From the NCBI GenBank assembly GCA_008364785.1, contig VTTJ01000002.1, positions 558,001-622,000 on the forward strand: a stretch of 64,000 nucleotides of DNA, given 5' to 3'. A program made the translations under genes and the position numbers. The notes beneath the pieces are model-generated. The model worked only from the letters and a program-made list of their open reading frames with translations, was not told the origin of the DNA and made no database searches. Positions 55,001 through 64,000 of the stretch are shown here, piece by piece. Positions within the stretch are counted from its first letter, which is position 1. Each line of letters begins with the position of its first letter. The DNA comes from Bacillus sp. BGMRC 2118. Its GTDB lineage: Bacteria > Bacillota > Bacilli > Bacillales > SA4.

Positions 55001-56548
55001 TTGACAAAGAGGAAAAAGGTCGCAGTGATTGGTGCCGGTCCTGGTGGGCTAGCTGTTTCTATGCTTCTTTCTGCACAGGGCTATGAGGTGAACGTGTATG
55101 AAAAGCAACCAATCATCGGCGGCAGGACGTCAAAACTTACGTTAGGTGATTATACCTTCGATTTAGGTCCCACTTTTTTTATGATGCCTTCAATCCTTGA
55201 AGAATTATTTCAGATGAGTGGACGTCGCTTACAAGATTATATGGAACTACAGGAACTAGATCCGTTATATACATTGAAATTTGGAGACTTGACCTTTTCT
55301 CCATCAAGAAACAAGGAAAAGATGAAAGCAGAAATGGAAGAAAAGTTCCCAGATAGCTTTTCAGGTTATGAGAGATTTATAAAGGAAGAAGGTAAGAAGT
55401 TTGACCGCGTCATCCCATTACTTCAACAGCCCTTTACGAAACTGACTGATTTTATCACAGGGAATATGGTAAGAGCATTACCAAAGTTAAATGCGCTTGA
55501 TACAGTGTATAACCGTCTATCTACATATTTTAAAGATGAACGACTGAAGTGGGCGTTTTCATTCCAAGCTAAATATTTGGGGATGTCCCCATGGGAATGT
55601 CCTGGAACCTTTACGATTCTTTCCTATCTTGAGCATCGATACGGACTTTTTCACCCGATTGGTGGAGTCAATCAGCTGTGTAAGGCAATGGCCACCGTCA
55701 TTAAAGAATATGGTGGAAAAATTTATACAGAAACTGGTGTAAAAAAAGTGCTAGTCGAGAGAGGTAAAGCGGTAGGAGTTAAGTTAGAAAATGGAGAAAT
55801 GGTGATGAGCGATGACGTTATCATCAATGCGGATTTTGGTCATGCAGTTACCACCCTATTTGAGCAGTCAGATTTGAAGAAATATCGAAAGGAAAATGTA
55901 GAGAAGAAGAAGTTATCCTGTTCTACATTTATGCTGTACTTAGGTGTGAATAAAACGCTAAATCTTCCACATCATATGATTATTTTTGCAGAGGATTATA
56001 AGAAAAACGTGGAAGAGATGACCAAAACGATGAAATTATCGGAAAATCCGTCTATTTATGTTCACAATCCATCTAAATCCGACCCAACTCTGGCTCCAAA
56101 AGGGAAATCCTCTCTCTATGTATTAATGCCAGTGCCGAATTTAACGGCTGATATTGATTGGAACGTTGAAAAAGAGAGGGTCCGAGAGCAAATGCTTTCG
56201 ATCTTGGAGCAAGAGCCAGAGCTACAAGACATTCGCAGCTCTATTGAAGTTGAAAAAGTAATTTCTCCTCTTGAATGGCAAAACGAGGTGTATGTTTACA
56301 AAGGAGCGACGTTTAATTTGGCCCATAGCCTCGATCAGATGATGTATTTCAGGCCCCATAATCAATTTGAAGATGTTGGGCATTGTTTTTTAGTTGGAGG
56401 AGGAACCCATCCAGGTAGCGGTCTGCCGACCATTTTTGAATCAGCACGAATCAGTGCAAACCTCGTAAACAAGCAATATGGAAAGAAAGAAGTCTACTTC
56501 ACACAAGATGATGTGTTACTAAAAGAGGAGACGCCATTATGGAAATAG
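55001..56548 (+). CDS. CrtN/CrtI-family carotenoid desaturase (paralogue 1)
   Basis: A 515-residue FAD-dependent carotenoid desaturase-type enzyme. The N-terminal dinucleotide motif is VIGAGPGGLAVS, followed by YEKQPIIGGRTSKL and FDLGPTFFMMPSIL; the C-terminal FAD motif is VGGGTHPGSGLP. It would act on 4,4'-diapophytoene or a derivative at the membrane. It may share desaturation with the next gene or carry out a distinct step (CrtNa/CrtNb-type division in Bacillaceae). TTG 55001 is ten bases after GGAGG; upstream in-frame starts lie within that site. It overlaps the next gene by 10 nt. Confidence 0.88.
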   Translation: MTKRKKVAVIGAGPGGLAVSMLLSAQGYEVNVYEKQPIIGGRTSKLTLGDYTFDLGPTFFMMPSILEELFQMSGRRLQDYMELQELDPLYTLKFGDLTFSPSRNKEKMKAEMEEKFPDSFSGYERFIKEEGKKFDRVIPLLQQPFTKLTDFITGNMVRALPKLNALDTVYNRLSTYFKDERLKWAFSFQAKYLGMSPWECPGTFTILSYLEHRYGLFHPIGGVNQLCKAMATVIKEYGGKIYTETGVKKVLVERGKAVGVKLENGEMVMSDDVIINADFGHAVTTLFEQSDLKKYRKENVEKKKLSCSTFMLYLGVNKTLNLPHHMIIFAEDYKKNVEEMTKTMKLSENPSIYVHNPSKSDPTLAPKGKSSLYVLMPVPNLTADIDWNVEKERVREQMLSILEQEPELQDIRSSIEVEKVISPLEWQNEVYVYKGATFNLAHSLDQMMYFRPHNQFEDVGHCFLVGGGTHPGSGLPTIFESARISANLVNKQYGKKEVYFTQDDVLLKEETPLWK

Positions 56549-57984
56549 GAATTGTAGGAGCAGGAGTTGGCGGACTTGTAACGGCGCTACTGCTTGCTAA
56601 ACAAGGAAAGTCTGTCACCATATTTGAAAAGGAAGCCTTCTTAGGAGGTAGACTAACGTCTCAAGGAAATGAACGGTACCAGATTGATCAAGGACCAACC
56701 ATTGTCCTTTTGCCAGATTTATTGAAGGAAATTCTTCAGGAGGCTGGCATACCAGAAGAAGAATTAGAGCTTATTCCGTGTGATCCACTATACGATATTC
56801 ATTTTAATGATGGAACTTCTTATACCAAGTATCGGGATCTGCCTACCCAACTAGCCGAAATAGAGCGACTGTTCCCAGGGGAGTCTGATCATTTTCTTCA
56901 TTATCTCTCTGACATGTCTCGAGTCTATCGACAAGGAATGAAAGCCTTTCTCTGCAAGACTTTTAAAAGAAAAAGAGATTTTCTTACTCTTGAAAATATG
57001 AAGCTATTAGTTGATTCAAAAGCTTACAAAGACTTGAAATCCTTTAATGCTTCCTACTTTTCACACTCAAAGCTTCAAGAGGCATATTCCTTACAATCCC
57101 TATACATTGGTGGTTCTCCCCTAGAGGTACCAGGACTGTATGGCTTGGTTGCCTACAGTGAGCATGCTTTTGGAATTTGGTATTTAAAAGGGGGGTATTA
57201 CAGTCTAATACCAGTGTTAGAAAGAGCCTGTAAACGAATGGGAATCACGATTCATGTCGAAGCTAAGGTAGAGAGCCTTCAAATTGAAGAGAATGTGTGC
57301 AAAGGGTTAGTTGTGAACAATGAGGATTACCATTTTGACGCAGTCGTTTTCAATGGTGATTTCCCCAATTTATACCCTATGATTAATACCCTTGAACGGA
57401 AGAAAAGCTACAAACCTTCATCTGGTTGTGTCCTCGTTTATCTAGGAGTGGAGAAACGGTTTTCAAACATGAAAGCTCATCAATTTTACTTACCTGAACA
57501 CTTTGATAAGAATATGAACCAAGTGTTCAAAACAAAGCAGCTGCCTGATGATCCTTCCTTTTATATCTTTAACCCTGTCGCCATAGATGAAGAAGCAGCT
57601 CCTCCTGGAGAAAGTGTTCTTTACTTTCTCATCCCGGTACCTTCTGGTGAGGAAATTGATTGGGAAACGGAAGCAACTGTCCTTGTCGAAAAGGTGTTGA
57701 AAAAGGCTGAACACAAGCATTTTTACGGATTACGAGACTCAATCAGGTGGATGGAAATTCGTACGCCCAAAGATGCCATAAAAGATGGTCTATTTCAAGG
57801 TGGAAGCTTCGGTATTGCTCCGACTCTATTTCAGTCAGGAGGATTCAGACCTCAACTATCTCCATATAACATTGAACGTCTGTATAGTGTGGGTGCCTCT
57901 GTTCACCCTGGAGGTGGGGTGCCAATTGTGCTACAAGGTGCACGTATTTTAAGCGAATTAATAAAAAAGGAGCTGGGAGCATGA
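56539..57984 (+). CDS. crtN: CrtN-type 4,4'-diapophytoene desaturase (paralogue 2)
   Basis: A 481-residue FAD-dependent desaturase. It begins MEIGIVGAGVGGLVTALLLA and has IDQGPTIVLLPDLL, SLYIGGSPLEVPGLYG, GSFGIAPTLFQSGGFRPQ and the end motif GASVHPGGGVPIVLQGAR. These resemble Staphylococcus CrtN more closely than the preceding paralogue does. It would introduce double bonds into 4,4'-diapophytoene to give diaponeurosporene or diapolycopene. Overlaps of 10 nt upstream and 4 nt downstream (ATGA with crtM) show tight coupling. Which paralogue is the true desaturase is not settled by sequence alone. Confidence 0.85.
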   Translation: MEIGIVGAGVGGLVTALLLAKQGKSVTIFEKEAFLGGRLTSQGNERYQIDQGPTIVLLPDLLKEILQEAGIPEEELELIPCDPLYDIHFNDGTSYTKYRDLPTQLAEIERLFPGESDHFLHYLSDMSRVYRQGMKAFLCKTFKRKRDFLTLENMKLLVDSKAYKDLKSFNASYFSHSKLQEAYSLQSLYIGGSPLEVPGLYGLVAYSEHAFGIWYLKGGYYSLIPVLERACKRMGITIHVEAKVESLQIEENVCKGLVVNNEDYHFDAVVFNGDFPNLYPMINTLERKKSYKPSSGCVLVYLGVEKRFSNMKAHQFYLPEHFDKNMNQVFKTKQLPDDPSFYIFNPVAIDEEAAPPGESVLYFLIPVPSGEEIDWETEATVLVEKVLKKAEHKHFYGLRDSIRWMEIRTPKDAIKDGLFQGGSFGIAPTLFQSGGFRPQLSPYNIERLYSVGASVHPGGGVPIVLQGARILSELIKKELGA

Positions 57985-58844
57985 TTCCTTCTAAACTGAT
58001 AGTAGAGTGTGAAAAAATGATGAAGAAAGGCTCTGCTAGTTTTTACGAGGCTTTTCGTTTTCTTCCTTCACCAAGAAAAGAAGCAGTGTTTGTCATTTAC
58101 GCATTCTGTAGATTGATAGATGACTCAGTTGACGAGCCTGAAAATTCACCATATACACTCGAAGAACTAGAGAATCATTTTAACCATATTGAACAGGCAG
58201 AGGGACACTTTATTTGGCCATCATTAAGGTGGTTGTTTGACAACTTTCCTATTAATAAAGAGCCGTTTTTAAAGCAAATATCAGGTCAACGAATGGACTT
58301 ATCGTTAACACACTATCAATCAATGAACCAATTGGAAGTATATTGTGAAAAAGTAGCCGGTTCTGTTGGAGAAATGCTTCTACCCGTTCTTCATGATTCC
58401 CCGACCCTAGATGTGCAAAAGGCAGGAATTCAGCTTGGGAAAGCAATGCAAATTGTTAACATTATTAGGGATGTTGGAGAGGATATAAATAGAGGCCGCC
58501 GATATATTCCGGATGAGTGGATGGCTTCTTATCAATATACCCATACTGAATTTGAAGAGATGAAAGTGAATTTTAGCTTTAAGAAAATGATTAATGGTTT
58601 GATGGACCTTGCGTGGAGTTGGTTTGAAGAAGGATTGGCAGATATTGAGTCCTATCCAACTGAAAGTGCGTTCTCAATTAAACTGGCATCCAACTATTAT
58701 GCTGCCATTATGGAGGCTGTCAAAATGAATGAATATCAAGTTTATACAAAGCGGACCGTGGTCAGTGATAAAAGAAAAAAAGCTATCTACTTAACGACGC
58801 TACAAAGTGCTTTAGAGGGTGTTGACCAATCGATTGAAGCTTAA
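57981..58844 (+). CDS. crtM: 4,4'-diapophytoene synthase (squalene/phytoene synthase family)
   Basis: A 287-residue head-to-head prenyl synthase that joins two farnesyl diphosphates into the C30 carotene 4,4'-diapophytoene. The two magnesium-binding aspartate motifs are present: DDSVD (47-51) and DVGED (164-168) within NIIRDVGEDINRGRRYIP. YAFCRLIDD and the GQRMDLS region also fit. A CrtM (C30) rather than CrtB (C40) role is inferred from the CrtN/CrtP-type neighbours. It overlaps crtN by 4 nt. Confidence 0.92.
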   Translation: MIPSKLIVECEKMMKKGSASFYEAFRFLPSPRKEAVFVIYAFCRLIDDSVDEPENSPYTLEELENHFNHIEQAEGHFIWPSLRWLFDNFPINKEPFLKQISGQRMDLSLTHYQSMNQLEVYCEKVAGSVGEMLLPVLHDSPTLDVQKAGIQLGKAMQIVNIIRDVGEDINRGRRYIPDEWMASYQYTHTEFEEMKVNFSFKKMINGLMDLAWSWFEEGLADIESYPTESAFSIKLASNYYAAIMEAVKMNEYQVYTKRTVVSDKRKKAIYLTTLQSALEGVDQSIEA

Positions 58845-59006
58845 TTTAGGCAAATCATTGTTTTTTACTAGATACCACCTGCCTTATACAGTCCTTGGTT
58901 CTTAGGTGGTTATACTCCCCGAGGTGATAGATTCCTCATTATGTCCAAATTAGAGTAACTCGGTACAAAGCCATCATTCAATCATAGTGAGAAGGAGGGA
59001 AAATCA

Positions 59007-60047
59007 TTGAATCCACGTGATAATGTGAATAAGAGAAAAGCAGATCATATCCAAATTTGTCTAAATGACGATGTAAATGGAAAAGGAATGACAACAGGTT
59101 TCGAGCATTTTTCCTTTATCCACCAAGCTCTTCCTGAGGTGGATTTTACAGACATTAACGTGGAGACATTTTTTCTTGGAAAGCAAGTGGCTACTCCTTT
59201 TCTAATAAGCTCGATGACCGGAGGAACCGAAAAGGCGATGATAATTAACCAAAACCTTGCCATCGCAGCAGAAGAAAAGGGGTGGTCATTTGGCGTAGGA
59301 TCTGGAAGAGCTGCAGTTGAAGATCCTGAAAGAGCCTATACCTTTCAAATACGAAAGTATGCACCAAGCATTCCAATTATTGCGAATGTGGGGGCTGTGC
59401 AACTCAATTATGGATTCGGTGTTGATGAATGTAAAAAAATTGTTGATTTAGTAGAAGCTGAAGCCTTAGTTCTACATTTAAACAGTCTGCAGGAGTTAAT
59501 TCAGCCAGAAGGAAATACAAACTTCCGTGGTTTATTTCAAAAAATTGAAGAGCTATGTAAATCATTTCACCATCCAATCGGTGTGAAAGAGGTAGGGTGG
59601 GGAATTAATGGTAAATTGGCAAGGCGATTATTTGATGTGGGTATTTCATTTATAGATGTGGCTGGTGCAGGAGGAACGAACTGGAGTCAGGTTGAAAAAC
59701 ATCGTACCACTGATCCGCTAAAACGAGCAGTAGCTGAGGCGATTAGTGGCTTTGGTATTCCAACGTCGGAGTGTCTTCTTGATATAAAACAATATGAAAG
59801 TACAGGAACACTCATTGCTAGTGGTGGGCTGGGCAATGGAGTAGAGGCAGCAAAGGCTATCGCGCTAGGCGCCGACCTTGCTGGCTTTGGCAGGTCCATT
59901 CTTGCAGAAGCCGTAACGTCAGAAAAGGCGTTAATCGAGCGTTTTACTCAAACAGAATACGAATTAAAGGCTGCTATGTTTAGTATTGGAGCAGCTTCCA
60001 TAAGCGAGTTGAAGAACACTTCTTTCATAAAGCGAGTCGGTTACTAG
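59007..60047 (+). CDS. fni: Type 2 isopentenyl-diphosphate isomerase
   Basis: A 346-residue FMN- and NADPH-dependent isomerase that interconverts IPP and DMAPP, supplying precursors for farnesyl diphosphate. Visible are RKADHIQICLN at the start, TPFLISSMTGGTEKA, LHLNSLQELIQPEGNTNF, GVKEVGWG, the FMN site AGAGGTNWSQVE and ASGGLGNGVEAAKAIALGA. The TTG start has AAGGAGGG seven bases before it. Its presence inside the crt cluster ties it to pigment synthesis. It is 162 nt after crtM and may have its own promoter. Confidence 0.94.
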   Translation: MNPRDNVNKRKADHIQICLNDDVNGKGMTTGFEHFSFIHQALPEVDFTDINVETFFLGKQVATPFLISSMTGGTEKAMIINQNLAIAAEEKGWSFGVGSGRAAVEDPERAYTFQIRKYAPSIPIIANVGAVQLNYGFGVDECKKIVDLVEAEALVLHLNSLQELIQPEGNTNFRGLFQKIEELCKSFHHPIGVKEVGWGINGKLARRLFDVGISFIDVAGAGGTNWSQVEKHRTTDPLKRAVAEAISGFGIPTSECLLDIKQYESTGTLIASGGLGNGVEAAKAIALGADLAGFGRSILAEAVTSEKALIERFTQTEYELKAAMFSIGAASISELKNTSFIKRVGY

Positions 60048-60329
60048 TTTTAAAATCTCTCTCGAGAATTTTTGGAGTGTTCAGAAGAAGAGAGGGCCGG
60101 TGAACGAACGGTATGTTAACCAACGGTAACTCCTGATGGACAATCGAAGTCACAACTTCAAGAAACCAATGAAATAAAATGATTTTTTGGCGGACAAATC
60201 ATATAATCTATCAGAAACAATGGAGGGATTGCTGCCATACCATTTTTACTTTTAGGATATTAGCAGTGATGGTTGGAGTATAAATGTGTTTCATTGTAGT
60301 TAAAATGGTAAAAAAGTGAGGTTACACGA
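60048..60329 (+). other. intergenic region between fni and the hydrolase gene
   Basis: 282 bp without a supported gene. It contains short repeats of CGGT (CCGGTGAACGAACGGTATG...AACGGTAAC) but no clear terminator, promoter pair or RNA feature by eye. Confidence 0.35.
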
Positions 60330-61217
60330 ATGTTCACTGTTATGATTGCAAAATTACTTCGTCTCCTACCAAATCAAGCAATAAAGACACCTATGATTCC
60401 CTTTCAGCAAGTAAAAATGAAAAAGAATGTGGTAGTTGAAACAGCCGTTCAACCTACTAACATTTCCTTGTACTATCCCTTGGAAGCAAGACAAAAAAAG
60501 TTCCCTGTCTATATTAATTTTCATGGTGGGGCGTTCATCATGCATGAAAAGGAGATGGATGATCCTTATTGCCGCTACCTGGCCAATCAGACAGAGTGTG
60601 TAGTTATTAATGTGGATTATGCGAAAGCACCAGAGTACCCTTTTCCTAAACCGATTGAACAGAGTTATGAAATTCTTCAATGGATAAAGAGAAATGCCGA
60701 TGATTTGAATATCGATACGGAAAAAATGATGGTGGGCGGACAGAGTTCAGGGGCAAATATTGCAGCAGCCCTCTGTCTCTACTTAGAAGAGAAAGGGGAA
60801 AATCAGCCGCTGCTCCAAGTTCTTTCCTGCCCGATGCTTGATTTTGCAACCCCGCATGCCGATAAACCGGAACCGGATAAGTGGCGAGCCCGATATCCTC
60901 AAGTAGCCCATTTCTTGAACATGTGCTACGTACCAGACAAAGGACAAGCGGAGCATCCGCTCGCTTCCCCTGTTCGTGCTGAGGTGAATGAAAGCTTAGC
61001 TTCTGCTCTTATTCTTATAGCGGAGTATGACGCATTCAGGCCAGAAGCCGAATGCTATTCCGAGAAATTAAAAACTTCTGGGGTAAACGTTCAACAAGAG
61101 ATATTTAAAGATTGTAAACATGCTTTTACACACCTAGGCCCAAAAGAAAAAGCAGAAGAGGCTTGGAAGCTTGTCGCACGGAAAATTAGGCAAACGACCG
61201 AATCCTATGGAAATTGA
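60330..61217 (+). CDS. Alpha/beta hydrolase (hormone-sensitive lipase-type esterase)
   Basis: A 295-residue alpha/beta-hydrolase fold-3 enzyme. The oxyanion motif is HGGAFIM, the nucleophile serine sits in GGQSSGANIA, the acid in LIAEYDAFRPEAE and the histidine in CKHAFTHLG. It probably hydrolyses or transfers carboxylic esters in the cytoplasm. It lies inside the carotenoid cluster, so an ester-linked pigment intermediate is possible but unproven. GTGAGGT precedes the ATG. Confidence 0.85.
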   Translation: MFTVMIAKLLRLLPNQAIKTPMIPFQQVKMKKNVVVETAVQPTNISLYYPLEARQKKFPVYINFHGGAFIMHEKEMDDPYCRYLANQTECVVINVDYAKAPEYPFPKPIEQSYEILQWIKRNADDLNIDTEKMMVGGQSSGANIAAALCLYLEEKGENQPLLQVLSCPMLDFATPHADKPEPDKWRARYPQVAHFLNMCYVPDKGQAEHPLASPVRAEVNESLASALILIAEYDAFRPEAECYSEKLKTSGVNVQQEIFKDCKHAFTHLGPKEKAEEAWKLVARKIRQTTESYGN

Positions 61218-61420
61218 AGAACTCTCTCCGTTATATCCCTACATCAAGCTTTTTGGCGGGTAAAGTAATTGTAAGTTTCCAGACTTATAGCAGTAGAAAA
61301 ATAGAATACAAAGCTAAGTGTGATATCGGTGAAGATTACCAGTGGAAAAAACCTCTCTATCTTCTCTTATTTACAGGTGGATACTTGACTCTGTACGGAA
61401 CAATGGCTATCAATGTCTAA
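61214..61420 (+). CDS. Doubtful 68-residue frame between hydrolase and crtP
   Basis: A TTG at 61214 overlaps the hydrolase stop (TTGA) and opens a 68-residue frame with a hydrophobic end ([20 protein letters not shown]). The binding site is poor and no family is recognised. It could be a small membrane protein coupled to the hydrolase, or chance, or the tail of a decayed gene. Listed with low confidence because it fills the gap before crtP. Confidence 0.25.
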   Translation: MKNSLRYIPTSSFLAGKVIVSFQTYSSRKIEYKAKCDIGEDYQWKKPLYLLLFTGGYLTLYGTMAINV

Positions 61421-61508
61421 TCAAACCGAACTAGGTTACATAAGAAAAATGGTCCAAATCAACACTGCAGCAGCATGTTTGATTTGCAAGAAGGAGATGT
61501 ATGAACAA

Positions 61509-63005
61509 TTGAAAAATAAAAACGTACTAGTTATCGGAGGCGGACTTGGTGGACTGTCGGCTGCGATTTCACTTGCGCAGGCCGGATACGATGTCTCCTT
61601 ATATGAAAAAAATGAACATATTGGAGGAAAGCTGAACAGACTCGAACAGGATGGTTTCGGTTTTGATTTGGGTCCATCCATTCTTACGATGCCTCAGATC
61701 TTTGAAAAGTTGTTTTCTGCCAGTGGGAAATCAATGAAGGACTACGTCCCAATAGAAAAGCTGGATCATCAATGGCGCTCCTTTTTCCCTAATGGAAATA
61801 TCATAGACTTGTATGAAGATTTGAAAGAAATGCAAGAGAAGAACCCTTCGCTGAGTGAAAGGGATATGCGTGAATATCAGGATTTACTTCACTATTCAAA
61901 AAGACTTTATGATATGACGGATAAAACCTATTTTCAGCATGGCGTGGATAAGACGAGAGAAATCATGAAACATACTGGGCTGTTCACTGCTTTAAAGAAC
62001 TTTGATCTGTTTTCTACCGTTCATGGAGCCATTGATAAACGAATAAGCAATGTACAGTTCCGCGATATGCTATCCTACTTTATCAAGTACGTGGGTTCGT
62101 CCCCTTACGATGCCCCGGCGGTCTTGAACATGATGATCTACATGCAGCATGACCAAGGTGTATGGTATGTACCCGGTGGTTTGCATAAACTGGCAAGCGG
62201 CCTAGTGAAGCTGGCTAACGAAGTGGGGGTTCACTTCCACCTGGGCAGGAAGATTGTCAAGCTTGAAAAAAAGAACGATGAAATCACAGGAGCACTTTTG
62301 GAAGACGGTACAAGGCTTACAGCAGATTATTATGTTTCCAATATGGAAGTCATCCCGGTTTATGAACGATTATTGGAGGAAGACAGCCATTTTGTGAATA
62401 AATTAAAGAAGAAATTCGAACCGGCTAGCTCAGGTCTTGTCATGCATTTGGGCGTGAAAAAGAGCTATCCACAGCTGCGCCATCATAATTTCTTTTTTGC
62501 AGAAAATATGAAGCAGCAAATGCAATCAATCTTCCATCGCCGAGAACTGCCGAATGATCCGGTTATTTACTTAGTCAACGTTAATAAGACAGATCCGACC
62601 CAGGCTCCTGACGGACATGAAAATATAAAAGTACTGCCCCATATTCCTTATATTCAGGATCAGAAACCTTTCACGCAGCAGGAATATGAACAATTCGCTG
62701 AGCGGACCTTGATGAAATTAGAAAAGATGGGTTTGCACGATTTGCGGGCTAATATTGTAACAAAAGATCTATGGACACCGGAAGATATCAGGCGAATGTA
62801 TGGCTCTGACCGGGGTGCAATTTATGGAACTGTGTCAGACCTTAAGAAAAATAAAGGATTCAAACATCCGAAACAGAGCGAACGCTATAGCAATCTATAT
62901 TTTGTCGGTGGAACCGTAAACCCAGGCGGTGGAATGCCGATGGTCACCTTAAGCGGACAGCTTGTAAGCGAGAAAATTGTTCAGAGAGATTCTTTACATG
63001 CATGA
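61509..63005 (+). CDS. crtP: 4,4'-diaponeurosporene/diapolycopene oxidase (CrtP type)
   Basis: A 498-residue FAD-dependent carotenoid oxidase. It closely follows remembered Staphylococcus CrtP blocks: [93 protein letters not shown] and [15 protein letters not shown]. It would oxidise a terminal methyl group to an aldehyde. TTG 61509 matches CrtP length (497 residues) and lies 12 nt after AAGGAG; ATG 61497 abuts that site. Base composition is more GC-rich than in crtN-crtM. It overlaps the dehydrogenase gene by 8 nt. Confidence 0.92.
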   Translation: MKNKNVLVIGGGLGGLSAAISLAQAGYDVSLYEKNEHIGGKLNRLEQDGFGFDLGPSILTMPQIFEKLFSASGKSMKDYVPIEKLDHQWRSFFPNGNIIDLYEDLKEMQEKNPSLSERDMREYQDLLHYSKRLYDMTDKTYFQHGVDKTREIMKHTGLFTALKNFDLFSTVHGAIDKRISNVQFRDMLSYFIKYVGSSPYDAPAVLNMMIYMQHDQGVWYVPGGLHKLASGLVKLANEVGVHFHLGRKIVKLEKKNDEITGALLEDGTRLTADYYVSNMEVIPVYERLLEEDSHFVNKLKKKFEPASSGLVMHLGVKKSYPQLRHHNFFFAENMKQQMQSIFHRRELPNDPVIYLVNVNKTDPTQAPDGHENIKVLPHIPYIQDQKPFTQQEYEQFAERTLMKLEKMGLHDLRANIVTKDLWTPEDIRRMYGSDRGAIYGTVSDLKKNKGFKHPKQSERYSNLYFVGGTVNPGGGMPMVTLSGQLVSEKIVQRDSLHA

Positions 63006-64000
63006 CAATGAAAGCCATTTTCTGAAGACATTACCCCAAAGGCAGAGGGAAGAACTGTTATCCACAGGTAGCCCTTCAATAGAAGTACGTAAAAAGCAGC
63101 TATTGAAGCTGAAAACCATTCTTTTGGAGCACGAAGAGGCCTTTACCTGGGCCCTTCATTCAGATTTGGGAAAACCAGCATTCGAATCCTTTTCATCTGA
63201 AATCGCTGTTTTATTGAATGAAATCGAGTATGTATGCAAGCATATAGCAAAATGGAACCGGCCAGTCCGGTCTAGGCACCTTAAAATGGGATATGTGGAA
63301 ACGATTAATAGACATAGGAATCCTTATGGAAGTGTACTCATCATCGGTTCGTGGAATTATCCAGTCCAACTTACCTTGATGCCTGCCATTGGTGCAATTG
63401 CAGGTGGAAACCGCTGCGTGATCAAACCATCTGAACATGCGCCGAGAGTGGCTGAACTGCTAAAGAATATCATCAATCAGTCATTTCCAGCCGAACAAGT
63501 ACACGTAGTGACAGGAGATGCAAAAACAGCGAGCCTGTTAACTTCAGCTTCTTTTGACCTCATTTTTTTTACAGGCAGCGAAAAGACCGGGAAAGCTGTG
63601 GCAGAGCAGGCTGCTAAACAGCTCACACCGGTGATACTGGAACTCGGTGGGAAAAACCCATGTATTATGGATGAAACAGGCTACTCACAAGCTTCCATCA
63701 AGGATATTGTCTGGGGTAAATTCCTTAATGCTGGACAAACCTGTATTGCACCGGATACCCTTTTTGTTCATCATTCCATTTATGAAATAGCACTGAATGA
63801 GATTTCCGCCACGCTTTCCGCTTTCTACGGAGAGCAGCCTCAGGCAAACGGTGATTATGGCAGGATTTGTACCCCAGCACAGTTTCAAAAAATGGTTGAG
63901 TTTATAGGACAGGGAATTGTCTGGCATGGAGGTGCACATGATCGAAACGATATGTTCATTGCCCCAACCGTGCTAACTGATATCAAACAAGGAAGTCCGA
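62998..64000 (+). CDS. AldH-type diapocarotenal dehydrogenase (truncated by window end)
   Basis: The frame opens at ATG 62998, inside the crtP end, and stays open to the last base (334 codons). It is a class 3-like aldehyde dehydrogenase: [19 protein letters not shown], the NAD-binding [11 protein letters not shown], glutamate in LELGGKNPC and the nucleophilic cysteine in [13 protein letters not shown]. The best fit is AldH of the staphyloxanthin pathway, oxidising the terminal carotenoid aldehyde to the acid. Translation should be coupled to crtP (8-nt overlap). The C-terminal part lies outside the window. Confidence 0.88.
   Translation, partial: MHDNESHFLKTLPQRQREELLSTGSPSIEVRKKQLLKLKTILLEHEEAFTWALHSDLGKPAFESFSSEIAVLLNEIEYVCKHIAKWNRPVRSRHLKMGYVETINRHRNPYGSVLIIGSWNYPVQLTLMPAIGAIAGGNRCVIKPSEHAPRVAELLKNIINQSFPAEQVHVVTGDAKTASLLTSASFDLIFFTGSEKTGKAVAEQAAKQLTPVILELGGKNPCIMDETGYSQASIKDIVWGKFLNAGQTCIAPDTLFVHHSIYEIALNEISATLSAFYGEQPQANGDYGRICTPAQFQKMVEFIGQGIVWHGGAHDRNDMFIAPTVLTDIKQGSP

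Noticed and set aside
58868..58910. Terminator after crtM
   Set aside because: ACCACCT and AGGTGGT can pair, but the loop is long and no T run follows.
1..64000. CRISPR arrays, tRNA, rRNA, prophage or integrative-element ends
   Set aside because: No regularly spaced repeats, cloverleaf genes, rRNA stretches, integrase or phage structural genes were recognised by eye.

Overview
The window is low-GC Firmicute DNA from a Bacillaceae species (Bacillus in the broad sense). Support comes from AGGAGG-type ribosome binding sites, frequent TTG and GTG starts, a T-box leader, a SigL-type promoter, and gene order matching the yqi-yqj region of Bacillus subtilis (bkd operon, brxB, arginine transporter, mce, dinB, rnz). 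No rRNA, tRNA, CRISPR array, plasmid origin or prophage was seen.

Layout. 1-8.7 kb: end of the sigma-54 activator bkdR, a perfect -24/-12 promoter, then ptb-bcd-buk-lpdV-bkdAA-bkdAB-bkdB, which turns branched-chain amino acids into acyl-CoAs. 8.8-10.4 kb: a broken FAD dehydrogenase pseudogene. 10.7-15.7 kb: mutA-mutB-meaB. 15.8-20.5 kb: bacilliredoxin brxB, an arginine-type ABC transporter behind an ARG-box-like site, a YqjA-type membrane protein and an L,D-transpeptidase. 20.5-25.4 kb: small genes (one Prli42-like), a CAP protein, then mce, a PccB-type carboxyltransferase subunit and an M20 peptidase. Together bkd, mut and mce/pccB make most of a route from Val/Ile to succinyl-CoA. The biotin carboxylase partner is not in the window. 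CcpA-like sites sharing GCGTTTTC precede all three operons.

25.4-38.3 kb: HMA-like protein, VanZ protein, aldehyde dehydrogenase with DUF779, nucleotidyltransferase, CheW-like protein, a dinB-rnz cluster with small membrane proteins, asparagine synthetase, and asnS behind an asparagine T-box. 38.5-50.5 kb is accessory-like: an ECF sigma factor with a probable membrane regulator, pyridoxamine-oxidase-like protein, acetyltransferase, SUKH protein, MASE3/PAS histidine kinase, erythromycin-esterase-like lipoprotein, DinB-superfamily protein, a two-gene ABC transporter and a DUF2568 remnant. A dispersed repeat occurs twice (29.7 and 42.0 kb) and a MITE-like element sits at 50.6 kb.

50.9-64 kb holds the most distinctive content. 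First comes a MerR regulator with a perfect 16-bp palindrome in its promoter, translationally coupled to a 1043-residue fusion of an acyl-CoA synthetase and an AidB-like acyl-CoA dehydrogenase. A complete internal ribosome binding site and ATG lie at the junction. Next is a C30 carotenoid cluster: two CrtN-type desaturases, CrtM, type 2 IPP isomerase, an alpha/beta hydrolase, a CrtP-type oxidase and a truncated AldH-type aldehyde dehydrogenase. It is preceded by iterated TTATACAAA/TTTGTATAA motifs that overlap the likely promoter. The enzymes predict a yellow-orange 4,4'-diapocarotenoid acid pigment. The crtP-aldH end is visibly more GC-rich than the crtN-crtM part, suggesting a mosaic origin. 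All functional statements come from sequence reading and remembered family knowledge; no search was run.
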